A DNA stretch of 64,000 bases from Pseudomonadota bacterium (GTDB lineage Bacteria > Pseudomonadota > Gammaproteobacteria > Xanthomonadales > Xanthomonadaceae), in the NCBI GenBank assembly GCA_018241125.1, contig JAFEEL010000031.1, forward strand, positions 1 to 64,000, written 5' to 3'. Position numbers and translations under genes: made by a program. The notes beneath the pieces were generated by a model. That model made no database searches and was not told the DNA's origin. It worked only from the letters and a program-made list of their open reading frames with translations. Below are positions 22,254 to 30,414 of this stretch, piece after piece (within the stretch, counting starts at the first letter, position 1; each line of letters opens with the position of its first letter).

Positions 22254-22272
22254 GAAAGGGCCAGAGTGAATT
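22254..22272. repeat. RAYT-flanking motif, left copy (inverted)
   Basis: GAAAGGGCCAGAGTGAATT lies just after the antitoxin gene. Its reverse complement, with small changes (TTTACTCTGGCCCCTTTTTC), occurs to the right of the RAYT gene at 23121-23135 (interrupted by an IS) and at 24521-24540. The transposase gene is therefore bracketed by inverted copies, the expected layout for an element it mobilises or moved with. Confidence 0.7.
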
Positions 22273-22394
22273 CTCGTTTGAAAAGCCCGCCTATGCGCAC
22301 GTAGGAATCGGCCTACAGGCCTATCCGTGGCCCACCGACACCAGGCACGACCCGGCTACGGCACTCTGCAACCTGTCGCCGCGCCGGAACCGCC

Positions 22395-23105
22395 ATGCCA
22401 CGCCGCCCACGTCTCGAACTGCCGGGAGTGCCCCTTCATGTGACCCATCGCGGCGTCAACCGCGCCGCCGTGTTCCTCGACGACGAGGATCACGCCACCT
22501 ACCGCCAGTTCTTGCGCGAGGCGCTCGCCGAGCACGGCATCGCCCTGCACGCCTATGTGTTGATGACCAACCACGTCCACTTGCTGCTCACCGCGCCCGC
22601 GCCCGGTCGGCTGTCCCGCGCCATGAGCCGCCTCGGCCAACGTTACGTGCCCTTGTTCAATCGCAAGCACGGACGCACCGGCACGCTGTGGGAAGGTCGC
22701 TTCAAGTCGTGCGTCGTGGATTCGAGCGGCTACCTGGCGCGCGTGCACCGCTACATCGAACTCAATCCCGTGCGCGCGGCCATGGTGGCCGACCCCGAGC
22801 ACTACCGCTGGTCCAGCGTGCACGCCAGCGTCGGCACGGCGTCCGATTCGCTACTCACGCCTCACCCGGCGTTTCTGGCGATCGCCAGCGATCCGGCCGA
22901 GCGCGGCCGTCTGCATCGCCAATGGCTACGGGAAGCGCTCCACGATGATGAACTACGCGCCATCCGGATCCATTTGCAGCAGGAACGCGCACTCGGCTCG
23001 CCCAGGTTTCAGGAGATGGTCGAAAAAACCTTGAACCGCCCGGTGGCCGTCAGGCCGAGGGGCCGACCGCCGAGCACGCCTGCCGACTTCATCGAACGGG
23101 CGTGA
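22395..23105 (+). CDS. REP-associated tyrosine transposase (RAYT, Y1 HUH family)
   Basis: A 236-residue single-domain transposase. The N-terminus PRRPRLELPGVPLHVTHRGVNR and the metal-binding HUH motif TNHVHLLLT (His60 and His62) are clear. The catalytic tyrosine is expected in GYLARVHRYIELNPVRAAM, and GTLWEGRFKSC is a family hallmark. RAYTs cleave and move single-stranded palindromic REP-type DNA. The C-terminal tail (RPRGRPPSTPADFIERA) is basic. The gene sits in the island downstream of kdsD, with inverted flanking motifs on both sides. Confidence 0.93.
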   Translation: MPRRPRLELPGVPLHVTHRGVNRAAVFLDDEDHATYRQFLREALAEHGIALHAYVLMTNHVHLLLTAPAPGRLSRAMSRLGQRYVPLFNRKHGRTGTLWEGRFKSCVVDSSGYLARVHRYIELNPVRAAMVADPEHYRWSSVHASVGTASDSLLTPHPAFLAIASDPAERGRLHRQWLREALHDDELRAIRIHLQQERALGSPRFQEMVEKTLNRPVAVRPRGRPPSTPADFIERA

Positions 23106-23134
23106 GGCGATTCAAACGGATATTTACTCTGGCC

Positions 23135-24475
23135 CTGAGGTATCCCCACAAAATATCCAATCGGTGCAATGCTTTGCGTCGCATCGATGCGTGACAGTGC
23201 ACGCATGATGCAGCCATTCTTGCGGTTACCAGGCCTCAAGAGACTGCACCATGCGCGCAACCCAAGTATTGCAAAGATGTCTTTCCGATGCGCTCGTTCC
23301 GATGCATGCAAGCCGTTGCGCGGTACTGCTCAAAGCGACCGAGGCGTTGCTGGAGGGACGTCGGCTGACCTTGATGGATGTAGCGCGATCCTGGCCCACC
23401 GCACAGCGCGTTCGCGCTCCGCTCAAGGCGTTTGATCGGCTGTTGAGCAATCGCCATTTGCAGGCCGAGCGGGAGTCGTTGCATGCGGCGATGGCGGTCT
23501 GGCTGTTGCGCCAGCCGCAGCCGGTGATCGTGGTGGACTGGTGCGATCTGAAGGCCGATCGAAGCCAGCATTTGCTCCGGGCGGCCGTTGCCGTGGGGGG
23601 TCGCACGCTGACTCTGCTGGATGCGGTGTTCCCTGACGGCATGCAGGGATCGCCCGTGGCGGAGAAGCAGTTCCTGAAGCAATTGGCCGCACTGATTCCG
23701 GCCGGATCCACCCCGATCATCGTTACCGACGCTGGCTTTCGCGCACCTTGGTTCCGTCAGGTGGAAGCATTGGGATGGCATTGGCTGGGCCGGCTGCGGC
23801 ATCGCACGTTGATCAAGCCGGTGACCGAGGAACTGGCCGAAGACTGGGTGCCTTGCAAGGCCCTGTACGCTTTGGCGCTGGCTGCGCCACGCGATCTGGG
23901 GTTGATGCATATCGTACGCAACGCGCCGATGGTGGCGCGTACGGTGCTGCATGCCAAGCCACCGCAGCATCGCAAGTCCTACACCCGCCGCGGCCAGCCG
24001 CGGCGCAGCAAGATCAGCCTGCAAAGCGCAGCGCGCGAACGCGAGCCATGGCTGCTGATAGCTTCACCCGAACTGGAAGCCTTGAGTGCGCGGCAGGTGA
24101 TCGGCCTGTACGCCCGACGCATGCAGATCGAGTTGGCGTTCCGCGATCTGAAGTCGCACCGCTACGGCCAAGGCTTTGAAGACAGCCTCACACGCAAAGG
24201 ATCGCGCATCGAGATCCTGCTGTTGATCCATACCCTGGCAGCCTTCGCATCCTGGCTCGTCGGCATGGCATGCGAACGCATGGGCATCGATCAATGGCTC
24301 AACCCGCGCCGATCCACCCGCCGCCTGTATTCGGTCATGCGTCTGGGACGCGAAGCGCTCGTGCGAAGGTGGCTCGACTGGACCGTCGAACAGCTCATCG
24401 GGCAACTCATAAAACCGCTGCCTGCTCTACAAGATCAGCTCGCGTTGCCGGTGTGAATTCGTGGGGATACCTCAG
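23135..24475. mobile_element. Complete IS4-family insertion sequence (1,341 bp)
   Basis: Terminal inverted repeats CTGAGGTATCCCCAC and GTGGGGATACCTCAG match over 15 bp. They are bounded by the 9-bp direct repeat ACTCTGGCC (23126-23134 and 24476-24484), a target-site duplication. The element carries a single intact transposase gene. It inserted into the duplicated 3' flank of the RAYT gene, so it is a later arrival. Matching ends, intact duplication and full-length gene suggest recent transposition. Confidence 0.95.
23251..24456 (+). CDS. IS4-family transposase
   Basis: A 401-residue DDE transposase. Likely catalytic residues are Asp96 in VIVVDWCDLK, Asp160 in PIIVTDAGFRAPWF, and Glu294 in the Y-[2]-R-[3]-E-[6]-K-like signature YARRMQIELAFRDLKSHRYG that defines the IS4 family. 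The frame is intact, with ATG 116 bp inside the left end of the element and the stop 19 bp before the right end. Nothing else is encoded in the element. Confidence 0.95.
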   Translation: MRATQVLQRCLSDALVPMHASRCAVLLKATEALLEGRRLTLMDVARSWPTAQRVRAPLKAFDRLLSNRHLQAERESLHAAMAVWLLRQPQPVIVVDWCDLKADRSQHLLRAAVAVGGRTLTLLDAVFPDGMQGSPVAEKQFLKQLAALIPAGSTPIIVTDAGFRAPWFRQVEALGWHWLGRLRHRTLIKPVTEELAEDWVPCKALYALALAAPRDLGLMHIVRNAPMVARTVLHAKPPQHRKSYTRRGQPRRSKISLQSAAREREPWLLIASPELEALSARQVIGLYARRMQIELAFRDLKSHRYGQGFEDSLTRKGSRIEILLLIHTLAAFASWLVGMACERMGIDQWLNPRRSTRRLYSVMRLGREALVRRWLDWTVEQLIGQLIKPLPALQDQLALPV

Positions 24476-24569
24476 ACTCTGGCCCCTTTTCCAACGGGCG
24501 TGAGGCGATTCAAACGGATATTTACTCTGGCCCCTTTTTCACCTGCTGACCCCTTTTTCCTCACCAAAT

Positions 24570-25187
24570 TCAGCAGGGGAAGCGCGCCAGGAAAAAATGC
24601 GATGTAAGACCTGTGAATCGAAGGAATGGCCGAGTCAATGTTGGCCCGCAGCTTAATTCAGTTTTATCTGCTCTCTCGATCCAAGCAGATGAACGCCGAC
24701 TTGGGGGCAAATCCAATTCATCGCTCTCATCATATACATAGCCCCTTCCCGCTCCAATCATTCCGTCCGTATCCCACACCAAGAGTTTAGGCTGGCCGTT
24801 CACACGAGGCGCGGCGTCTACCTCTTTCAAAAGCGAGGAACGCATGAAGAAAAAACGGACTTCGTCGCCGAAGTCGTTCAGCATATACATGCTCTGCGGC
24901 AAGCAAGAAGCGAAAGCCAGAAAGCATGCCAAAGCAGCAAAACTACAGATCGCATTAACCCTTTGTTTGTGACGTAGAGCACTTATTGCATAAGTCACGG
25001 CCACCATGGAATTCAACATCCATGCGATCAGCAAACACGCAACCACCAAGATGTATCCGGCAACCGCTCCAAGATTTGTAGCGCGCAAGCATACAACGAT
25101 TATTGGAATGCCGAATCCGAAAGCCCAGAGCAGCCCGAATACCTTTCGACTTTTCGGAGAGGGCACAAGCGGCTGAACTTGAGACAT
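24570..25187 (-). CDS. Unrecognised membrane protein, candidate immunity protein for the Rhs toxin
   Basis: A 205-residue protein with about three predicted membrane helices in its first 110 residues (VFGLLWAFGFGIPIIVVCL, GAVAGYILVVACLLIAWML, AICSFAALACFLAFA), then a soluble C-terminal domain of about 95 residues. It starts 14 bp after the rhs stop on the same strand, and its DNA is clearly poorer in GC than the flanking core genes. A small gene of odd composition directly after an Rhs C-terminal tip is the usual place of the cognate immunity gene. I do not recognise the family, and the function is inferred from position only. Confidence 0.6.
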   Translation of the reverse strand: MSQVQPLVPSPKSRKVFGLLWAFGFGIPIIVVCLRATNLGAVAGYILVVACLLIAWMLNSMVAVTYAISALRHKQRVNAICSFAALACFLAFASCLPQSMYMLNDFGDEVRFFFMRSSLLKEVDAAPRVNGQPKLLVWDTDGMIGAGRGYVYDESDELDLPPSRRSSAWIERADKTELSCGPTLTRPFLRFTGLTSHFFLARFPC

Positions 25188-25201
25188 TCTCGTTATCCCA
25201 G

Positions 25202-28200
25202 TTACTTTTTATGAATCTGAGTGTCATCAGGAGGTGCGGGGTACACAGACTCCACAGCTTGGAGCGAAGTGGTTTCTGTAAACGCAGAACCATCATTAAG
25301 AATGTTGTCGCCGGCGAAGGGAATATGAACGGCCGGGAGGGTGAGCGAAGCCCAAGGAGCCATGCACATGGCTTGGCCGTTCTCCACCGGACCTAGCTTT
25401 CCTAAACTAGCGGCTATCCACCCATTGTTCCACCAAGTGACTTGGCTAGAATTGCCTGCATTAGAAGAAATACCAAATGCGATAGTTCCGACTAGCGTAT
25501 CCATCTCCCACATCGAGTACCCTGCACCATACATGTACACACCGACGGCGAAGTTTGAAGCGTTCGTCCATTCCGACCAGAAAGTTCCACCATCTGTTGC
25601 ACTCGCGCCTTGCCGTTGGAAATCGTAGATTCCAAAATGTCCGACGTAGGCGTTTGAACCCAAAAATCCATAAGCGGCACCGATGGTTTCGATCCCTCCA
25701 AAGTTCGCATTTGCAGGCGCATAGAAAAATTGTCCGCTTGGTGCTTGGTAGAGTACGGAACCCGGAGGTACTGAATGATTCACCGTCAGGGATGGAGTTT
25801 CCCCGAAGGGGTCTCCTGCCATGACGGGTGCGTTATCTACGTATTCAAATGTATTGAGCCCTCCAGCCAACCCCATCGGATCTGATTCCACGTACCGCCC
25901 CACGCTCGCATCGTAGTCGCGGAAGCCGTTGTTCCACAGCCCGGTCTCGGCATCATAGTACTGCCCCGGGAAGCCGATGTTCAGCCCGCCGATGCTGTCC
26001 TGGGTCACGGTGCGGTCGAAGGCGAAGTTGTTGGCCCGCCAGACCACCGCCTTGGCGGCGTTGGTGACGATCTCCGGCCGCCCGAGCTGGTCGGTGTGAA
26101 CCATGTCCAGCGCGCCGCCGCGCACCATGCCCACCAGCGCGCCGCCCATCCAGATGTAGTCGGTCATGCCGGCGTTGCCGTTCTCGCTCAGCAGCGAGCC
26201 GTCGGTCGCGTACACGAAGTGCGTCCAGTTGCCGCCGGTGGCCTTGTACACGCGCCGCCCTTGCGGATCGACGTGGTAGCTCGTGGTCGCGCCGCCCTTG
26301 GCGGAGCTGTCCATGCGGTTGAACGGGTCGTAGTGGAAGGCGATCGCGCCATTGGTGCCGCTGTCGCTGATGCGGTTGCCGTTGGCGTCGTAGCCGAAGG
26401 TGCGGGGGCCGGTTCCGGTCAGCCCGTTCAGCTCGTTGCTGGCCGGGGCCAGCGTGTAACCGGTGCTGGCCGTGCCAACCGACTGGCTGCTGCGGTTGCT
26501 GTCGGCATCGTAGCCCCAGGCCGTGTTGCCAGAACCCGAGGTCGCCCCGGTCAGGCGGATCAGCGGGTCGTAGCTGAAGCTTTGGGTCAGGCCGGCGTTG
26601 ACGCCGTTGGTGATCGCGGTGATCGAGTTGTCGGCGTCGTAGCGGAAGGTCAGGCTCTGCAGCACCGTGCTCGAGGGAATCGTCGTGCTGATGCCGGTCA
26701 GGCGGCCGTCCAGGTCGTAGTTGTTGCCGCGCACCAGGCCGTTGCCGTAGGTCCAGCCGGCGACGCCCGCATACGGCTGGTAGGACAGGCCGGTGGCGAC
26801 GTTGCTGGTGATGCCGTTGATGGTCGCGGTCACCGCTGCCAACTTGCCGGCGGTGTAGGCGTAGTTGGCAGCCACGCCGTTCGGATAGGTCACTCCGGTC
26901 ACCCGGCCCAGGCTGTCGTAGGCGTAGGCGGTGTTGTAGTTATTGCCGGCCACGGTGCTGCTCTGGCTGGCCACCCAGCCTTCCGGCGTGTAGCTGGTGG
27001 TCAGGGTGTCGGTGTAGCCGCTGAAGGCATCCGATACGCTGCACAGGCGGCCCACGCCGTGGGTGCAGGTGTCGTAGGCGAAGGTCTGCGTCTGGCCACC
27101 GGCAGTCGCCGTCGCCACCCGGTTGAGCCCGTCATAGCCATACGTGGTGACCATGCCGTCGGCGCGCTTGAAGCTGGTCTTGCGGCCGCCCGCGTCCCAG
27201 GTGAACGACACCGTGCCGGTATCCGGGCTTGACTGCGCCCACATCTGGCCGAAGCCATCGTACACGTAGGTCGTGACCAGGAAGCGCGGATCCACGATCG
27301 ACTTCACGCGGTCGCCGGCGTCGTAACTGATGGCGGTGAAGCCGTCATTGGCATCGACCGAGCCGATCTTGCGGTTCAGGTGGTCGTAGACGTAGGTGGT
27401 GACGTGGCCCAGAGAATCGGTGGTCGCGATGACGTTGCCGTTCTTGTCGTAGCCGTTGACGAAGTTCTGGTTGTTGTTGCCGGTGGATTTCCACACGCGC
27501 CCGAGGCCGTCGTAGGTGCGGAAGGCCGAGCTGACGGTGGTGGAGGTGCCGACGAAGCCAAAGGCCCACGCCGCGCAGTCGGGTTCACCCTCCTTGTCCT
27601 TGAACGGCTTGATGCAGCTTTCTTTCCACACTCCGTTCTTGGCGGTCTCGTCGATCTCGACGACTTCGCCGGCGGTGTTGTAGAGGTAATCCTCTTCTTC
27701 GAGGTTGGCGCCGCCGGCGACGGTGCCGCCAGTCGCGCGGTACTTCGCGATCAGGCGGCGGGTGTCGTCGTATTCGTAATTTTCGGTGACGGCATCCGGC
27801 GTGGTCACGCTGGCGAGCTGCCCCGACGGGGTGTACATGTAGGTCGTGTTCGCGGCCACGCCGTTCGGCGCGGTCTGCACGTTGGTCACCTGCCCGAGCG
27901 TGTTGTAGGTGTAAACCGTCTTGTCGCCGTTGGGCCCGACCATCTGTCCCGGCTCGCCCAGCGCGTTGTAGCCGCTCCAGGTCGTGGTCTGCCCGAGATT
28001 GTTCCTGACCGCAATCACGTCGCCTGCGATGCTGTAGCTGGAGGTGACCTGATCGCTGTTGCCGGCGACCGGCCCGTTCGCAACCATCGTCAGCAGCATG
28101 CCGTTGGTCGTGTTGTTGGTGTAGGCGTAAGTGACCGTGTGGGCCTGGTTGGCTACGCCGTTCGCCGTGAGGTTGATCTGGGTCACCGACGCCACGCGCT

Positions 28201-29560
28201 GGGTGAGCGGATCGTAGCTGTAGTCGGTCTCGTGGTCGCCGGGGACGACGACCTTCAGCAGGCGGTTGGTGCCGGGCGTCGTGTCCCAGGTGTATTGCGT
28301 CGTGCGTGCCTCCGGCTGCCCGGACGCCTCGACTTTTTGCTGCAACTGGCCGTTGGCGGCGTAGGTGTAGGCGGTGACGTTGCCGTTGAAGTCGGTGACC
28401 TGCGAGTCGTAGCCGTTGGCATCGTAGCTGTGGGATTTGCTCGCATCCGGCGCGTTGGCGCCGCCGGTGCCGCTGGTGCTGGTGACCAGTCCATTGACGA
28501 ACGTGTAGGTTGTCTGCCGACCCAACGGACTCGTTTCCAATACGGACAGGGTATTGTTCGCACCGGACGTGTACACGAAGGTGTAAACGCTTTGGGTGCT
28601 GTTGTAACCCAAGGTGCGTGTGGTCGCGCGGCCAATACCGTCGAACACGAAGTTCGCGAAACTCTCGTCATCGCGTGAAACGCCGGTCAAGGCACCCGCA
28701 AATCGACTGTCGCCGTACTGGTAGTAGGTGTACGTCGTCATGCCATCACCACCGATCCCGCTCACCTTCGTGAGCAGGTTCACGCCGGCACCCAGCGCGT
28801 TGGCGCTGTAGGTGTAGGTATGCGCAGTGCCGCCCGGATCGGTGACCTGGGTTAGTTGATTGCCGGTCCACGTCAGCACCACCTTGCGCCCGTTGGTGTG
28901 GGTGACCGACTGCAGGTAGTTGCTGGCGTTGTAGGCGAAAGCCCAGCCGACGTTCTGGGCGTCGCGGATCGACGTCACGTAGCCGGTGGCACTGTAGTTC
29001 TCGGTGCCTTGATGGTCGTTGTGCAGGGTGTAGGAACCATCCGCATTGCGGACGATGTAGGCAATGGGCGCAGGCTTGGTCTCCAGCCACTCGTTCTTGG
29101 ACGCGCTGTACACGTACTTGATGCGACGGCCGTCGGGCAGGTGCGCCCACAGCACAAGGCTGGTCGTGCCGGTTGGCACCGTCGCGCATACGCCGCCGGG
29201 CTTGGGATAGCAGACGCCGGTTGGCCTGCTGGTATTGAAAGAAAGCTTGTAATCGAAATTGCTCTGCCACTTGCCGCCGAAGATGCCGACGCCGCTCCAG
29301 TAACTGTTGTAGGTGCGTGTCAGGAACAGCGCCATCTCGCCCTTGCCGCTGATATCTGTTTCCGGAAAGACCAGGTTGCCGGTGGCATAAACGATGGGGC
29401 CGGAGCCTTGGCGCAGGGCACTGGCGTCCAAGTCGGATTCGACCTCACCCAAGTTGTAGCCGGTGCTGCCGGTGTCGGCGTGCGCGAGCGGCGCATGAAG
29501 CGCCGCCATCGTCAGTGCGATGGTTGCCAGCAGCGGGGCGAGCGTATGTCTGAAGCGCAT
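25202..29560 (-). CDS. Secreted Rhs/YD-repeat protein with unrecognised C-terminal tip
   Basis: A 1,452-residue protein. A Sec signal peptide (RHTLAPLLATIALTMAALHA, then PLAHA) starts at ATG 29560. A long region of YD repeats follows (YDANGN, YDGLGRV, YDKNGNVIATTD, YDHLNRKIGSVD and many more), building the hollow Rhs shell. The core closes with YDASVGRYVESDPMGLAGG and ends near DPFG (about residue 1253). The last 199 residues (25202-25801) are a different domain, rich in Gly, Trp, Tyr and Asn, encoded in lower-GC DNA. Core-plus-variable-tip is the layout of polymorphic toxins. The tip is not a toxin family I know, and no PAAR or VgrG gene is near. Confidence 0.85.
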   Translation of the reverse strand: MRFRHTLAPLLATIALTMAALHAPLAHADTGSTGYNLGEVESDLDASALRQGSGPIVYATGNLVFPETDISGKGEMALFLTRTYNSYWSGVGIFGGKWQSNFDYKLSFNTSRPTGVCYPKPGGVCATVPTGTTSLVLWAHLPDGRRIKYVYSASKNEWLETKPAPIAYIVRNADGSYTLHNDHQGTENYSATGYVTSIRDAQNVGWAFAYNASNYLQSVTHTNGRKVVLTWTGNQLTQVTDPGGTAHTYTYSANALGAGVNLLTKVSGIGGDGMTTYTYYQYGDSRFAGALTGVSRDDESFANFVFDGIGRATTRTLGYNSTQSVYTFVYTSGANNTLSVLETSPLGRQTTYTFVNGLVTSTSGTGGANAPDASKSHSYDANGYDSQVTDFNGNVTAYTYAANGQLQQKVEASGQPEARTTQYTWDTTPGTNRLLKVVVPGDHETDYSYDPLTQRVASVTQINLTANGVANQAHTVTYAYTNNTTNGMLLTMVANGPVAGNSDQVTSSYSIAGDVIAVRNNLGQTTTWSGYNALGEPGQMVGPNGDKTVYTYNTLGQVTNVQTAPNGVAANTTYMYTPSGQLASVTTPDAVTENYEYDDTRRLIAKYRATGGTVAGGANLEEEDYLYNTAGEVVEIDETAKNGVWKESCIKPFKDKEGEPDCAAWAFGFVGTSTTVSSAFRTYDGLGRVWKSTGNNNQNFVNGYDKNGNVIATTDSLGHVTTYVYDHLNRKIGSVDANDGFTAISYDAGDRVKSIVDPRFLVTTYVYDGFGQMWAQSSPDTGTVSFTWDAGGRKTSFKRADGMVTTYGYDGLNRVATATAGGQTQTFAYDTCTHGVGRLCSVSDAFSGYTDTLTTSYTPEGWVASQSSTVAGNNYNTAYAYDSLGRVTGVTYPNGVAANYAYTAGKLAAVTATINGITSNVATGLSYQPYAGVAGWTYGNGLVRGNNYDLDGRLTGISTTIPSSTVLQSLTFRYDADNSITAITNGVNAGLTQSFSYDPLIRLTGATSGSGNTAWGYDADSNRSSQSVGTASTGYTLAPASNELNGLTGTGPRTFGYDANGNRISDSGTNGAIAFHYDPFNRMDSSAKGGATTSYHVDPQGRRVYKATGGNWTHFVYATDGSLLSENGNAGMTDYIWMGGALVGMVRGGALDMVHTDQLGRPEIVTNAAKAVVWRANNFAFDRTVTQDSIGGLNIGFPGQYYDAETGLWNNGFRDYDASVGRYVESDPMGLAGGLNTFEYVDNAPVMAGDPFGETPSLTVNHSVPPGSVLYQAPSGQFFYAPANANFGGIETIGAAYGFLGSNAYVGHFGIYDFQRQGASATDGGTFWSEWTNASNFAVGVYMYGAGYSMWEMDTLVGTIAFGISSNAGNSSQVTWWNNGWIAASLGKLGPVENGQAMCMAPWASLTLPAVHIPFAGDNILNDGSAFTETTSLQAVESVYPAPPDDTQIHKK

Positions 29561-29859
29561 GGGTGGTGTTCCAGCATGTGGGTGTGGACAGCAGCCGTAA
29601 ACGTGCGCACGGCTTCCCGGCAACGAGAATGGGTTGCCCGAGCAAACCGGGAGCGATCACGCAGGCGAAGGGCCGCGCAAGATAAGTCAGAGAGCGTTAA
29701 GAAAATCTGCGTGGCGTGATGCCAGATCGTACCCACCGCAATAGTCCACCCCGTCAGGCGGTCGCGTATCCCGCGCAACCTCGACGTAGACAGGGCCTTA
29801 CGCAGGCCTGTGGCATGCTGGGGGTCTTTCCGCTCACCATTCCGCATTCTCCGCCCCCC
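29561..29859. other. Spacer between rhs and kdsC (right edge of the island)
   Basis: This 299-bp spacer separates divergent rhs and kdsC and must hold both promoters. It includes a locally AT-richer stretch (29680-29715). I found no terminal repeat that would mark the island boundary and no convincing gene; an open frame leading into kdsC from 29716 is probably not translated. Confidence 0.4.
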
Positions 29860-30414
29860 ATGCCCTACTCCCCCCATAACGATTTCCCCGCCGACATCCG
29901 CGCGCGCGCCGAAGCAGTGCGGTTGGCTGCGTTCGACGTCGATGGCACGCTCACCGACGGGCGGATCGTGCTGGACGCGGCAGGCAACGAGTCCAAGAGC
30001 TTCCACGTCGCCGATGGCTTGGGTTTGAAGTTGCTCGGTGAGTTCGGCATCGGAGTGGCTTTCGTCACCGCGCGCAGCGGTTCGGTGGTGCCGGCGCGGG
30101 CGCGCGAGCTGGGCGTGCGCCACGTGTTTACCGGCGTGCCTGACAAGCTGGCCTGCCTCGACGAGTTGGCTGCAAAGGTCGGCATCTCCCGTGCGCAAAT
30201 CGCCTTCATGGGCGACGACCTGCCGGACCTGCGCGTGCTGGCCGCGGTGGGTTTTGCCATCGCCCCGGCCGACGCGCACCCGTGGGTGCGCGAGCGCGTG
30301 CATTGGCGCACGCGCCTGCCCGGCGGGCACGGCGCGGCGCGTGAACTGTGCGATCTGGTGCTGGGCGCGCAGGGCCACGCTGACGCCGTGTTGAAGCGTT
30401 ACGCCGCGCCATGA
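29860..30414 (+). CDS. kdsC: 3-deoxy-D-manno-octulosonate 8-phosphate phosphatase
   Basis: A 184-residue HAD-superfamily phosphatase that releases Kdo from Kdo-8-phosphate. Motif I is AFDVDGTLTDGRI (both nucleophilic aspartates), motif II lies in VTARSG, and the late motif is FMGDDLPDLRVL. It lacks a large cap domain, as expected of KdsC. The ATG at 29860 puts about 30 residues before motif I, as usual for the family. It overlaps lptC by 4 bp and restarts the kds-lpt operon after the island. Confidence 0.95.
   Translation: MPYSPHNDFPADIRARAEAVRLAAFDVDGTLTDGRIVLDAAGNESKSFHVADGLGLKLLGEFGIGVAFVTARSGSVVPARARELGVRHVFTGVPDKLACLDELAAKVGISRAQIAFMGDDLPDLRVLAAVGFAIAPADAHPWVRERVHWRTRLPGGHGAARELCDLVLGAQGHADAVLKRYAAP

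Larger units (their letters stand above)
23096..24533. repeat. Direct duplication of the RAYT 3' flank, split by the IS
   Basis: The roughly 40-bp stretch beginning ACGGGCGTGAGGCGATTCAA and ending ACTCTGGCCC occurs at 23096-23135 and again at 24494-24533. Removing the IS element leaves two tandem units of about 48 bp, each carrying the RAYT stop region and the flanking motif. The duplication therefore preceded the IS insertion into its first copy. Confidence 0.8.

Noticed and set aside
24541-24580. CCTGCTGA/TCAGCAGG inverted repeat at the end of the candidate immunity gene, considered as an island end.
   Set aside because: There is no matching copy at the other side of the island and the 20-nt loop makes it an ordinary weak hairpin.
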